From Streptomyces sp. NBC_01283 (GTDB lineage Bacteria > Actinomycetota > Actinomycetes > Streptomycetales > Streptomycetaceae): 64,000 nucleotides of DNA. Every line of letters begins with the position of its first letter. Positions within the stretch are counted from its first letter, which is position 1. The stretch is taken from assembly GCF_041435335.1 (NCBI RefSeq), contig NZ_CP108430.1, positions 4,309,501 through 4,373,500 on the forward strand, read 5' to 3'. The notes below the pieces were generated by a model. It was not told where the DNA came from. It saw nothing but the letters and a program-made list of their open reading frames with translations, and ran no database searches. Both the position numbers and the translations under genes were made by a program. This document shows, one piece after another, positions 27,615 through 35,928 of the stretch.

Positions 27615-27983
27615 ATGGGTATCGAAGACTTCGGCGGTGGCACCGACCCGCACTCGGACGTACTGGTCGTGACGACGAACGACGTACCGGGCTACCGCGT
27701 ACAACAGGTTATCGGTGAGGTCTTCGGCCTCACCGTGCGCTCCCGCCACCTGGGCAGCCAGATCGGCGCGGGCCTGAAGTCCATGATCGGCGGCGAGTTG
27801 AAGGGCCTCACGAAAACGCTGGTGGAGACCCGCAACCAGGCGATGGAGCGGCTCATCGAGCAGGCACGCGCGCGGGGTGCCAACGCGGTCCTGATGATGC
27901 GCTTCGACGTCACCGAGGCCGCGGACGTGGGCACCGAGGTGTGCGCCTACGGCACGGCCGCCGTGATCGCCAAGGAGCAGTGA
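27615..27983 (+). CDS. YbjQ family (UPF0145) protein
   Basis: A 122-aa cytosolic protein of the YbjQ/UPF0145 family, which forms pentamers and is sometimes called a heavy-metal-binding domain. Signature blocks are VTTNDVPGYRVQQVIGEVFG near residue 19 and ARGANAVLMMRFDVTEA near 85. One Cys lies in the late segment GTEVCAYGTA. The gene is monocistronic with a leader hairpin and a strong terminator. Confidence 0.88.
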   Translation: MGIEDFGGGTDPHSDVLVVTTNDVPGYRVQQVIGEVFGLTVRSRHLGSQIGAGLKSMIGGELKGLTKTLVETRNQAMERLIEQARARGANAVLMMRFDVTEAADVGTEVCAYGTAAVIAKEQ

Positions 27984-27990
27984 CGTAACG

Positions 27991-28027
27991 GGTAAGGGGC
28001 GCCCACCACGGGTGGACGCCCCTTACC
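27991..28027. terminator. Strong bidirectional terminator hairpin
   Basis: GGTAAGGGGCG (27991-28001) pairs with CGCCCCTTACC (28017-28027), with CCACC/GGTGG inside continuing the stem. It sits between the convergent YbjQ-like and tipA genes. Confidence 0.85.
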
Positions 28028-28042
28028 GAGTCTCTGGCCGAC

Positions 28043-28828
28043 TCAACTGCTGCGTACGGCGTTCGCCAGGATCGCGTCCCGCATGTACACCGCGAGCCCC
28101 GGCCGGATGGCCTCGTAGGTGGCCGCGAAGCGCTCGTCCGCCACGTACATCTCGCCGAGGCAGGTGTGGAACTCGTGTGAGCAGGCGTAGTGCCAGCGCC
28201 CGATGAACAGGCGGTGCTCCTCCGCGACGTCCATCGCCTCTCCGGAATCCGCGGGCACCCCCTGGCCGAGCAGGTCCGCCATGCGCGCGTGCAGGGCGTT
28301 GAACCCGTCGGCGATCCGCTGATAGTCCTCCTTGGTGTACGAGGCGGCCTTGCGCATCGACTCCTTGTAGGCGTCGGTGTCGCCCCAGCGCCGCTCGGCC
28401 TCCTCCGCGTACTGGTCGGGGTCGTGGTCCCCGAAGACCTCGAACTTCTCCTCGGGCGTGAGGTTGATGCCCATCTTCTTCGCCTCCATGGCGGTCTGGA
28501 CGGCGGCGGCCATCTCCTGGAGCTTGGTGATCCGGGCGGTCAGCAGTTCGTGCTGGCGCCGCAGATGCACGTGCGGGTCCGTGCCCGGGTCGTCCAGGAG
28601 GGCCGCCACCTCGTCGAGGGGGAAGCCGAGCTCCCGGTAGAACAGGATCTGCTGCAGCCGGTCCAGGTCGTCGTCGCAGTAGCGCCGGTGGCCCGCGTGG
28701 CTGCGCTCACTGGGCACGAGCAGGCCGATCTCGTCGTAGTGGTGCAGCGTGCGCACCGTCACCCCGGCGAAACCGGCGACCTGTCCCACGGAGTAGCCCA
28801 GGTGGCTCATGGGGCCCTTGTCGCCCAT
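28043..28828 (-). CDS. tipA: Thiopeptide-sensing MerR-type regulator TipA (TipAL, with internal TipAS start)
   Basis: TipAL binds thiostrepton-like thiopeptides and activates its own promoter. The 261 aa begin with a MerR helix-turn-helix (GYSVGQVAGFAGVTVRTLHH, about 11-30) and a dimer coil. The TipAS drug-binding domain follows, with the Cys in HEFHTCLGEMYV (Cys223) matching the residue that covalently captures thiostrepton. An internal ATG at 28472-28474 (Met119, MGINLTPEEKFEVF) is preceded by GGAGG at 8 bases, as for TipAS in S. lividans. The start at 28828 is chosen for its GAGAGG site; 28810 matches TipAL length better. Confidence 0.93.
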   Translation of the reverse strand: MGDKGPMSHLGYSVGQVAGFAGVTVRTLHHYDEIGLLVPSERSHAGHRRYCDDDLDRLQQILFYRELGFPLDEVAALLDDPGTDPHVHLRRQHELLTARITKLQEMAAAVQTAMEAKKMGINLTPEEKFEVFGDHDPDQYAEEAERRWGDTDAYKESMRKAASYTKEDYQRIADGFNALHARMADLLGQGVPADSGEAMDVAEEHRLFIGRWHYACSHEFHTCLGEMYVADERFAATYEAIRPGLAVYMRDAILANAVRSS

Positions 28829-28858
28829 GGCTTCCGCCTCTCTCTCGGTACGCGTTCC

Positions 28859-28889
28859 AGCCTGAATCCTCACGCCGCGTGAGGTGCAA
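28859..28889 (-). promoter_or_regulatory. tipA promoter and TipAL operator
   Basis: On the minus strand TTGCAC (-35, 28884-28889) and CAGGCT (-10, 28859-28864) are 19 bp apart, the long spacer typical of MerR promoters. The spacer contains the palindrome CCTCACG-N3-CGTGAGG (28868-28884). It closely matches the S. lividans tipA promoter as I remember it. Confidence 0.85.
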
Positions 28890-28960
28890 GTGCAGACCCC
28901 GGCAGCCGCCCATATCCTCGCCAGCAGGGACAGCAGACCTCGGCCAAGAGGAGACCGCCC

Positions 28961-30397
28961 ATGCCGCTCCACCGCAGCGAGGACCAGAACGGCCAGAACG
29001 GTGACCCCAAGAGGCGCACCCTCGCGGTGAACCCTTTCTACGGAGAGGCGAACCCGGTCAGCGGCATGACCGAGGCGCCGCCCAAGCACCGCCTCCCCGA
29101 CGGACCGCTGCCGCCCACGACGGCGTACCAGCTGGTGCACGACGAGCTGATGCTGGACGGCAACTCACGCCTCAATCTCGCGACCTTCGTCACGACGTGG
29201 ATGGAGCCGCAGGCCGGCGTCCTCATGACGGAGTGCCGGGACAAGAACATGATCGACAAGGACGAGTACCCGCACACCGCCGAGCTGGAGCGGCGCTGCG
29301 TGGCCATGCTCGCCGACCTGTGGCACGCGCCGGACCCGGCGGGCGCCGTCGGCTGCTCGACGACGGGGTCGAGCGAGGCGTGCATGCTCGCCGGGATGGC
29401 GTTCAAGCGCCGCTGGGCCAAGGACAAGCGCAACAGCGACCGCTATCCCTCCCCCACCGCGCGCCCGAACCTCGTCATGGGCGTCAACGTCCAGGTCTGC
29501 TGGGACAAGTTCTGCAACTTCTGGGAGGTCGAGGCGCGCCAGGTCCCCATGGAGGGCGACCGGTTCCACCTCGACCCGGTGGCCGCCGCCGAGCTCTGCG
29601 ACGAGAACACCATCGGCGTCGTGGCGGTGCTGGGCTCCACCTTCGACGGGTCGTACGAGCCGGTGGCCGAGCTCTGCGCGGCCCTCGACGACCTCCAGGA
29701 GCGCACCGGGCTCGACATCCCCGTGCACGTCGACGGGGCGTCCGGCGCGATGGTGGCGCCCTTCCTCGACGAGGACCTGGAGTGGGACTTCCGGCTGCCG
29801 AGGGTGGCCTCCATCAACACCTCGGGCCACAAGTACGGCCTGGTCTACCCGGGTGTCGGCTGGGCGCTGTGGCGGGACGCGGACGCGCTGCCGGAGGAGC
29901 TGGTCTTCCGGGTGAACTACCTCGGCGGTGACATGCCGACGTTCGCGCTGAACTTCTCCCGGCCGGGCGCGCAGGTCGCCGCGCAGTACTACACGTTCCT
30001 GCGCCTGGGCCGCGAGGGCTACCGCGCCGTCCAGCAGGCCGCCAGGGACGTCGCCCGCGGCCTCGCGGAGCGTATCGAGGCGCTCGGCGACTTCCGGCTG
30101 ATCACCCGCGGGGACCAGCTGCCGGTGTTCGCCTTCACGACGCTGGACGACGTGAAGGCGTACGACGTCTTCGACGTGTCCCGGCGGCTTCGCGAGCGCG
30201 GCTGGCTGGTCCCCGCGTACACCTTCCCGGCCCACCGCGAGGATCTGGCGGTCCTCCGCGTGGTCTGCCGCAACGGATTCACGGCAGACCTCGCGGAGCT
30301 CTTCCTGGCGGATCTGAGCAGCCTGGTGCCCGAACTGCGGCGGCAGCCGCACCCGTTCACCCGGGACCGGGACGCGGCGACGAGCTTCCACCACTGA
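28961..30397 (+). CDS. gadB: Glutamate decarboxylase
   Basis: PLP enzyme converting glutamate to GABA and CO2 with uptake of a proton. The 478 aa match the GadB family. The family opening NPFYGEANPVSG is near residue 24, SSEACMLAGMAFKRRW near 137, and HVDGASGAMVAPF carries the PLP-pairing Asp258. NTSGHKYGLVYPGVGW supplies the Schiff-base Lys291. It is divergent from tipA, but the tipA operator sits on the far side of the intergenic region. It may act in acid or oxidative stress, or GABA supply. Confidence 0.95.
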   Translation: MPLHRSEDQNGQNGDPKRRTLAVNPFYGEANPVSGMTEAPPKHRLPDGPLPPTTAYQLVHDELMLDGNSRLNLATFVTTWMEPQAGVLMTECRDKNMIDKDEYPHTAELERRCVAMLADLWHAPDPAGAVGCSTTGSSEACMLAGMAFKRRWAKDKRNSDRYPSPTARPNLVMGVNVQVCWDKFCNFWEVEARQVPMEGDRFHLDPVAAAELCDENTIGVVAVLGSTFDGSYEPVAELCAALDDLQERTGLDIPVHVDGASGAMVAPFLDEDLEWDFRLPRVASINTSGHKYGLVYPGVGWALWRDADALPEELVFRVNYLGGDMPTFALNFSRPGAQVAAQYYTFLRLGREGYRAVQQAARDVARGLAERIEALGDFRLITRGDQLPVFAFTTLDDVKAYDVFDVSRRLRERGWLVPAYTFPAHREDLAVLRVVCRNGFTADLAELFLADLSSLVPELRRQPHPFTRDRDAATSFHH

Positions 30398-30412
30398 GGC
30401 GGCGGCACGGGG

Positions 30413-31240
30413 CTACTTGCTGAGCGCCCCGAACCTCCGCACGGCCAGCGGCATGAAGACGCCCACCAGCAGCAGGGGCCAGACCACGGCGAGCAGCCCC
30501 GCGTGCTCGGCCGCCCATGAAGTGCCCACCACCCCGGGGTCGTTGCCGAACAGGTCGCGCACGGCCGTGGCCGTCGCCGACATCGGGTTCCACTCGACCA
30601 CCGCGCCCAGCCAGCCCGGCATGTTCTGCGGGACCGTGAAGGCGTTGGAGAGGAAGCCGACCGGCCAGACCAGGACCTGCACGGCCACGACCATCTCCGG
30701 CCTGCCCGCGACCATCGCCAGGTGGATGCCGATCCACAGCATGGCGAACCGCAGCAGGAGCAGTAGTCCGACCGCGCCGAGCGCCGCCCCGAAGGAGCCG
30801 TGCCAGCGCCAGCCGATCGCCAGACCCACGCCGATCATGACGGCCAGCGAGGTGAGCGACTGCAGCATGTCGGCGACCGAACGCCCCACCAGGACGGCAC
30901 CGTTGGTCATCGGCATGGAGCGGAAGCGGTCGATCACGCCTTTGTTGAGGTCCTGCGTGACGGCGACCATCGTCGCGTCCAGACCGAAGGTCATGGTCAG
31001 CGCGAACATGCCGGGCACCAGGAACTCGGAGTAGCCGCCGTCGATGCCCTTCCCGCCGCCGATCAGGTAGTTGAACATCAGCAGCAGCATCACCGGGAAG
31101 ACCAGGCCGACGAGCACCTGCACGGGCTGCCGCGCCCAGTGCGCGAGTTCGCGCCGCGTCATGGTCCAGGAGTCGATCGCCGCCCACCGGACGGGCGTGC
31201 CGCTCACCGCCGGGACGCTGCCGGTCGTCGTCGCGCTCAC
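30413..31240 (-). CDS. ABC-2 type transporter permease (DrrB-like)
   Basis: A 275-aa permease with six membrane helices, partner of the DrrA-like ATPase whose gene overlaps it by 4 bp. The N-terminus is soluble (to about residue 42); a conserved amphipathic segment, [20 protein letters not shown], lies near 98-117, and the late [20 protein letters not shown] is typical of the DrrB/NodJ group. It probably exports a lipophilic compound. PadR-type operators upstream suggest induction by a phenolic or drug-like ligand. Confidence 0.88.
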   Translation of the reverse strand: MSATTTGSVPAVSGTPVRWAAIDSWTMTRRELAHWARQPVQVLVGLVFPVMLLLMFNYLIGGGKGIDGGYSEFLVPGMFALTMTFGLDATMVAVTQDLNKGVIDRFRSMPMTNGAVLVGRSVADMLQSLTSLAVMIGVGLAIGWRWHGSFGAALGAVGLLLLLRFAMLWIGIHLAMVAGRPEMVVAVQVLVWPVGFLSNAFTVPQNMPGWLGAVVEWNPMSATATAVRDLFGNDPGVVGTSWAAEHAGLLAVVWPLLLVGVFMPLAVRRFGALSK

Positions 31241-32244
31241 ACGGTCTCCTTCGTGCGTCCCTGGCTGTCCGTCTGCGTGCGTCCCCGGTTGCCCGTCGTA
31301 CGTCCCTGGTCCGCCGCGTCCTCCGCGTGGCCCGTCAGGCGCAGGAACACCTCGTCCAGGGTCGGCCTGCGCACCGCGATGTCCTCGGCCTCGACACCGG
31401 CCTCCCGCAGGGCCTGTACGACCCCGGTGAGCGCCTCCATGCGGTCCGCGACCGGGGCGCTGGCGAGGCGGCGGTCGGCGTCCAGCGTGGCGTCACCGGG
31501 CAGCAGCCGTGCGGCGAGCCCCAGTTGGGCCGCGTCCCGCACCACCACGTCGATCCGGTCACCGCCCGTCATCGACTTCAGCTCGTCCGCCGTGCCGTCC
31601 GCGATGACCCGGCCCCGGTCGATCACCGAGATGCGGTGGGCGAGCTGGTCCGCCTCTTCGAGGTACTGCGTGGTGAGCAGCACCGTCGTACCGCCGTCGA
31701 CCAGCGAGCGCACCGCCTCCCAGACCTCCGTGCGGCCCCGGGGGTCGAGGCCGGTAGTCGGCTCGTCCAGGAACAGCACCTCAGGTTCCGTGATGAGCGA
31801 GGCCGCGAGGTCCAGGCGGCGGCGCATGCCGCCGCTGTACTGCTTGACCGCCTTGCGGCCCGCGTCCCCGAGCCCGAACCGCTCCAGGAGCTCGTCGGCC
31901 CGCACGCGCGCGTGGCGGGCGCCCAGGTGGTAGAGCCGCCCGAACATGTCCAGGTTCTGCCGACCGCTCAACTCCTCGTCCAGCGCGGCGTGCTGGCCGA
32001 GCAGGCCGATGCGCCTGCGCACCTCGTCCGGCTGCCGCCCCACGTCGTACCCGGCGACCTCCACCCGGCCCCCGTCCGCCCGCAGCAGCGTGGCCAGCAC
32101 GCGCACCGCGGTCGTCTTGCCCGCGCCGTTCGGGCCGAGCACCCCGTGCACCGTGCCGCGCCCGACCGTCAGGTCAAGGCCGTCGAGCGCCCACTTCTCC
32201 CCGTACCTCTTCCGTGCGCCCTCGACGACGATCGCGTCCGTCAT
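31237..32244 (-). CDS. DrrA-type ABC transporter ATP-binding protein
   Basis: ATPase of the daunorubicin-resistance (DrrA) export family, 335 aa. Walker A is GPNGAGKTT (near 39-47), the Q-loop is [15 protein letters not shown], the signature is [12 protein letters not shown] and Walker B is [12 protein letters not shown]. The C-terminus has the DrrA hallmark [15 protein letters not shown], followed by ~30 repetitive residues rich in GRTxG. The ATG at 32244 follows GGAGGGAG. Two inverted repeats sharing the padR operator core lie 40-115 bp upstream. Confidence 0.92.
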   Translation of the reverse strand: MTDAIVVEGARKRYGEKWALDGLDLTVGRGTVHGVLGPNGAGKTTAVRVLATLLRADGGRVEVAGYDVGRQPDEVRRRIGLLGQHAALDEELSGRQNLDMFGRLYHLGARHARVRADELLERFGLGDAGRKAVKQYSGGMRRRLDLAASLITEPEVLFLDEPTTGLDPRGRTEVWEAVRSLVDGGTTVLLTTQYLEEADQLAHRISVIDRGRVIADGTADELKSMTGGDRIDVVVRDAAQLGLAARLLPGDATLDADRRLASAPVADRMEALTGVVQALREAGVEAEDIAVRRPTLDEVFLRLTGHAEDAADQGRTTGNRGRTQTDSQGRTKETV

Positions 32245-32282
32245 CCGTCTCCCTCCGAGCAAGTCCCGAGCCCCTGCCACCT

Positions 32283-32302
32283 TGTAGTCAAACTTGACTA
32301 CA
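32283..32302. promoter_or_regulatory. PadR-type operator O1 upstream of the ABC exporter
   Basis: TGTAGTCAA-AC-TTGACTACA is a perfect 9-bp inverted repeat with a 2-bp centre. It has the same TCAA-N2-TTGA core as the site in front of padR. It lies about 40 bp before the DrrA-like start. Confidence 0.75.
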
Positions 32303-32339
32303 GGGCCAACGCGAAGGAAGGTATCCCCGAATCCAGAAT

Positions 32340-32356
32340 TAGTCAAACTTGATCAG
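32340..32356. promoter_or_regulatory. PadR-type operator O2, degenerate
   Basis: TAGTCAA-AC-TTGATCA keeps the TCAA-N2-TTGA core with imperfect outer arms. It lies between padR and the ABC exporter genes, about 40 bp upstream of O1. Confidence 0.55.
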
Positions 32357-32375
32357 AGGTCGTTTTCCTCGCCGG

Positions 32376-33044
32376 TCAGCGGTCGCCCTCCGCGTCCGGC
32401 TCCCGCGGCTCCCGCGACTCCCGCTGCTCCCCGGCCGCGAACGGGTTCTCCTCACCCTCGGCGAGGACGCCCACGAAGGGCTCACCCTCCCCCGCGAACG
32501 TGTACGCTCCGCCCTCGATCCGCTGGATCAGGCCGCGCGTCCACTCCACACCCCCGTCGGCCGTGTGGACCCAGAGGTTCATGATCTCGCCGATGTGCCC
32601 GAGCTGCCCCGGGCCCTCCTCGGGGGTGTAGTACTCCGTGACGGACCTGCGCCACTCCTCGATGCCCCGCACCCGCTGCTTCAGCAGGTCGACCGCCTCG
32701 TCGCGGGGCAGGTCCACGATGAAGCCGAGGGCCGCCGAGAGCATGTCCGGCCGCTGGTCGTACGAGACCAGGTTGGACCGGAGCAGGCTCAGGAACTCCT
32801 CGGTGCCCGCCTCCGTGATCTCGTACTCCGTGCGCGGCGGGCCGCCCGCCGTCGACGGGGCGATCTCGTGCGCGACCAGCAGGCCCTGCTTCGCCATCTG
32901 CTTCAGCGCGTGGTAGATCGAGCCGGGCTTGGCGTTGGACCATTCATGGGCGCCCCAGTACTCCAGGTCGTTGCGCACCTGATAGCCGTGGGCCCGCCCG
33001 TGCTGGCGCACGGCGCCGAGGACGAGGAGTCGGATCGCCGACAT
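32376..33044 (-). CDS. PadR family transcriptional regulator
   Basis: A 222-aa PadR-family repressor. The winged helix includes LLVLGAVRQHGRAHGYQV (about 5-22) and KPGSIYHALKQMAKQGLLV, the recognition part. A PadR C-terminal helical domain (about 95-180) and an acidic tail follow. The ATG at 33044 is set by a near-perfect AAGGAGGT site. An operator of the TCAA-N2-TTGA type sits 16 bp upstream, and related sites precede the ABC exporter genes, so it probably controls itself, the exporter and the divergent VOC gene. Confidence 0.92.
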   Translation of the reverse strand: MSAIRLLVLGAVRQHGRAHGYQVRNDLEYWGAHEWSNAKPGSIYHALKQMAKQGLLVAHEIAPSTAGGPPRTEYEITEAGTEEFLSLLRSNLVSYDQRPDMLSAALGFIVDLPRDEAVDLLKQRVRGIEEWRRSVTEYYTPEEGPGQLGHIGEIMNLWVHTADGGVEWTRGLIQRIEGGAYTFAGEGEPFVGVLAEGEENPFAAGEQRESREPREPDAEGDR

Positions 33045-33059
33045 CAGAGCCACCTCCTT

Positions 33060-33077
33060 CTAATCAACTTTGATTAG
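33060..33077. promoter_or_regulatory. PadR-type operator between padR and the VOC gene
   Basis: CTAATCAA-CT-TTGATTAG is a perfect 8-bp inverted repeat with a 2-bp centre. It lies 16 bp before padR and 11 bp before the divergent VOC gene and overlaps the latter's probable -10 (TAGAGT). Confidence 0.8.
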
Positions 33078-33087
33078 AGTAGCGGTT

Positions 33088-33690
33088 ATGGCCGAGACAA
33101 TGATCCCCTTGCTCCCCTGCCACGAGCTCGACGAGACCCTCGACTTCTACCGCGCCATCGGCTTCGAGGTGACCTTCTACCAGAAGGCACCCAATCCGTA
33201 CGCCGTGGTCCGGCGCGACGCCATGGAGCTGCAGTTCTACCGGATCAAGGGCTACGACCCGCACACGTCCCACAGCACCTGCTACGTCGTGACCGACCGC
33301 GTGGACGCCCTCAACGAGGCCTTCCGCGCCGGACTCAAGCAGACCCTGGGGCGGATACCGGCCCGTGGCCTGCCCCGCATAGGGGTCGCGAAGGACACGA
33401 GCTACGGGGTGCGGCAGTTCCTGATGACGGACCCGGCGGGCAACTGCGTCCGCGTCGGCCAGCCCATCGCCGAGTCCTTCGAACACGCGCCGGTCCCGAG
33501 GGAGAGATACGCGCGCGCCCTGCACCAGGCCACCCTCCTCGGCGAGTCCAAGCAGGACCACGCGGCGGCCCTGCGCATCATCGACCGCGCCCTCGCCGCC
33601 GACGGCACCCCCACCCCCGCACAGCTACGGGAACTGCACGCCCTGCGGGCGGAGACGGCTGCGCAACTCGGCGAGGAGGGGCGGGAGTAG
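33088..33690 (+). CDS. VOC family (glyoxalase/bleomycin-resistance-like) protein
   Basis: A 200-aa protein. Residues 1-125 form a VOC domain with HELDETLDFYRAIGFEV near the start and QFLMTDPAGNCVRVGQP at its end. The last ~65 residues (ARALHQATLLGESKQDHAAA onward) are helical and TPR-like. The ATG at 33088 lacks a ribosome-binding site and lies 7 bases after a TAGAGT, so the transcript is probably leaderless. The shared operator with padR suggests a role in the same detoxification response; the ligand is unknown. Confidence 0.82.
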   Translation: MAETMIPLLPCHELDETLDFYRAIGFEVTFYQKAPNPYAVVRRDAMELQFYRIKGYDPHTSHSTCYVVTDRVDALNEAFRAGLKQTLGRIPARGLPRIGVAKDTSYGVRQFLMTDPAGNCVRVGQPIAESFEHAPVPRERYARALHQATLLGESKQDHAAALRIIDRALAADGTPTPAQLRELHALRAETAAQLGEEGRE

Positions 33691-33722
33691 GGCAAGGGCA
33701 GCGGGCGGCCCGCCGGGAGCTG

Positions 33723-34271
33723 CTAGCCCTGCCAGGGCCTGCCGCTCTCCAGGGCCACCAGCTCGAACGCCGTCTTGCCGTCGAGGGTCTCGCGGATGAT
33801 GTCGGCGTGCCCCGAGTGCCGGGACATCTCGGTGATCAGACGGAGCAGCACCCACCGCATCGACACGTCCTCCTTCGGGAACCACGGCTGATCGGGGAGC
33901 GAGAAGGTCTCGTCCAGGGTGGGCAGGGAGCGGATGAACTCCTCGGTGCGGGCGGCCACTTGCTCCCAGTACGCGAGCACCGAATCGACCGTCTCGCCCT
34001 CGACCAGGCGGAAACACTCGTCCCAGTTCGCCTCGGTGCGCGCGACCGCGGGTTCGACGCCCTTCGCCCGCGAGATCCAGCCCTCCTCGACCTCCGCGAC
34101 ATGCTTGAGCAGCCCGGAGAGCGACAGTTCGCTCGCGCTCGGCTTGCCGGCCGCCTGCTCGTCGGTCAGGCCGAGCACGGATCGCCGGATGCCGCCGCGC
34201 TCGGCGTCGAGGAAGGCGAGCAGCGCGCCGCGCTCGTCGCCGGGGGCCTCTGCGTTGACGTGGGTGACCAT
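33723..34271 (-). CDS. DinB family protein (DUF664)
   Basis: A 182-aa four-helix protein of the DinB/DUF664 group, which includes thiol transferases such as mycothiol S-transferases. Conserved parts are SLSGLLKHVAEVEEGWI with a metal-ligand His, and the late LITEMSRHSGHADIIRETLD with two more His. These three His fit the DinB metal site. Start ATG at 34271. It is separated from the ALDH gene by a strong hairpin. A mycothiol-dependent detoxification role is possible. Confidence 0.85.
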   Translation of the reverse strand: MVTHVNAEAPGDERGALLAFLDAERGGIRRSVLGLTDEQAAGKPSASELSLSGLLKHVAEVEEGWISRAKGVEPAVARTEANWDECFRLVEGETVDSVLAYWEQVAARTEEFIRSLPTLDETFSLPDQPWFPKEDVSMRWVLLRLITEMSRHSGHADIIRETLDGKTAFELVALESGRPWQG

Positions 34272-34329
34272 GGGGTCCGCCTCTCCGAGCCTGTGGAGCC
34301 TGCCGGGCTTTCCGACACCACGAACGTTA

Positions 34330-34366
34330 CGGACCCTTGCGGTCAGGTTCTGTCCGCAAGGGTCCG
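34330..34366 (-). terminator. Strong terminator hairpin after the ALDH gene
   Basis: A 13-bp perfect stem, CGGACCCTTGCGG with CCGCAAGGGTCCG, has an inner CAG/CTG extension. It lies about 50 bp past the ALDH stop and upstream of the DinB gene on the same strand. Confidence 0.8.
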
Positions 34367-34413
34367 GGAGTTCTGAGTTCATGCCGCCAGGAAGGGCTGA
34401 GAACAGGAGGGGC

Positions 34414-35871
34414 TCAGAAGGGGAACCGGGAGCGGCCGCGCTGCACCGAGATCCACTTCTGTGTCGTGAACGCCTCGACCGTCGCCTCGCCGTTGAGGCG
34501 CCCGACGCCCGAGCGCTTCTCCCCGCCGAACGGCACGATCGGCTCGTCGTGCACGGTGCCGTCGTTCACGTGGAACATGCCACTGTTGATCTGCCGAGCG
34601 AACCGCACGCCGCGCTCGACGTCGGCCGTGTGCACGGCGCCGCTGAGCCCGTACGGGGTGTCGTTGGCGATGCGTACGGCCTCGTCCTCGCCGTCGAAGG
34701 GCACGAGCAGCGCCACCGGGCCGAAGATCTCCTGCTGCAGGGCGGGCGAGTCGGCCGGCAGGTCCGTCAGGACGGTGGGCGACACCAGGTTGCCGTCGGT
34801 GCGGCCGTGCAGCAGCGCCTTCGCGCCCGCGGCCACCGTCTGCTCGACGATCTTCGTCACCGCGTCCGCCTGCGAGGAGTTGATCAGCGGGCCGATGTGG
34901 GTGGCCGGGTCCGCCGGGTCGCCGACGTTCAGGGAGGCGACCTTCGCGACGAACTTCTCGGTGAACTCCGCCTCCACGGAGCGGTCCACGAGGATGCGGT
35001 TGGCGGCCATGCAGACCTGGCCCTGGTGCACGAAGCGGCTGAAGACCGCCGCGTCCACGGCGTAGTCGACGTCCGCGTCGTCCAGGACGACCAGCGCGCT
35101 GTTGCCGCCGAGCTCCAGGATCGAGCGCTTGAAGTGCGAGGCGCAGACCGTGGCGACATGCCGGCCCACGCGGTCCGAACCGGTGAAGGAGATGACGCTC
35201 GGCACCGGGTGCTCGATGAACGCGTCACCGATCTCGGCGATGTCGGTGATGACCACGTTCAGCACACCGGCGGGCAGCCCCGCGTCCTCGAACACCTTCG
35301 CGAGGAGGCTGCCGCCCGTCACCGGCGCGTTCTGGTGCGGCTTCAGCACCACCGCGTTGCCGAGGGCGAGCGCCGGGGCAACGGTCTTGGTGGAGAGGAG
35401 GAGCGGGAAGTTGAACGGGCTGATGGTCCCCACCACGCCCACCGGCTCGCGGTAGAGGCGGTTCTCCTTGCCCTCGCCGGGCGACGGCAGGATGCGGCCC
35501 TCGGGCAGCAGCGCGAAGTTCACCGTCTCGCGCAGGAATTCCTTGGTGAGGTGGAGCTCGAAGGCGGCCTTGAGCCGGGTGCCGCCCAGCTCGGCGACGA
35601 TCGCCTCGGATATCTCTTCCTCACGGTCCTCGATGATGCGCAGGGCACGCTCGAAGACCGCGCGCCGGGCATAGGGGCTGGTCTTGCCCCACGCCTTCTG
35701 CGCGCGTTCGGCCGCTCGGTAGGCCTGGTCCACTTCGTCGGCTGTCGCCGCGGTGATCGACGCCAGCTTCTCCCCGTTGTACGGATTGAAGTCGATGATG
35801 TCCCAGGATCCGGAGCCGGCCTTCCACTCACCGTCGATGTACTGGTGAGCCAGGTCAGTGAAGAAGGACAT
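34414..35871 (-). CDS. NAD(P)-dependent aldehyde dehydrogenase
   Basis: Oxidises an aldehyde to the acid with NAD(P). The 485 aa show the cofactor block GVVGTISPFNFPL, the glycine motif SFTGSDRVGRH, the catalytic Glu in ILELGGNSALVVLDD and the catalytic Cys in FVHQGQVCMAANR. It resembles benzaldehyde/vanillin-type dehydrogenases. The ATG at 35871 follows AAGGGG. The substrate is not predictable from sequence alone. Confidence 0.93.
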   Translation of the reverse strand: MSFFTDLAHQYIDGEWKAGSGSWDIIDFNPYNGEKLASITAATADEVDQAYRAAERAQKAWGKTSPYARRAVFERALRIIEDREEEISEAIVAELGGTRLKAAFELHLTKEFLRETVNFALLPEGRILPSPGEGKENRLYREPVGVVGTISPFNFPLLLSTKTVAPALALGNAVVLKPHQNAPVTGGSLLAKVFEDAGLPAGVLNVVITDIAEIGDAFIEHPVPSVISFTGSDRVGRHVATVCASHFKRSILELGGNSALVVLDDADVDYAVDAAVFSRFVHQGQVCMAANRILVDRSVEAEFTEKFVAKVASLNVGDPADPATHIGPLINSSQADAVTKIVEQTVAAGAKALLHGRTDGNLVSPTVLTDLPADSPALQQEIFGPVALLVPFDGEDEAVRIANDTPYGLSGAVHTADVERGVRFARQINSGMFHVNDGTVHDEPIVPFGGEKRSGVGRLNGEATVEAFTTQKWISVQRGRSRFPF

Positions 35872-35928
35872 GAGACCCCTTGCCGCAGACTGTGCAGACA
35901 TCTGATTTCACGTCATCCTACTGACCGG

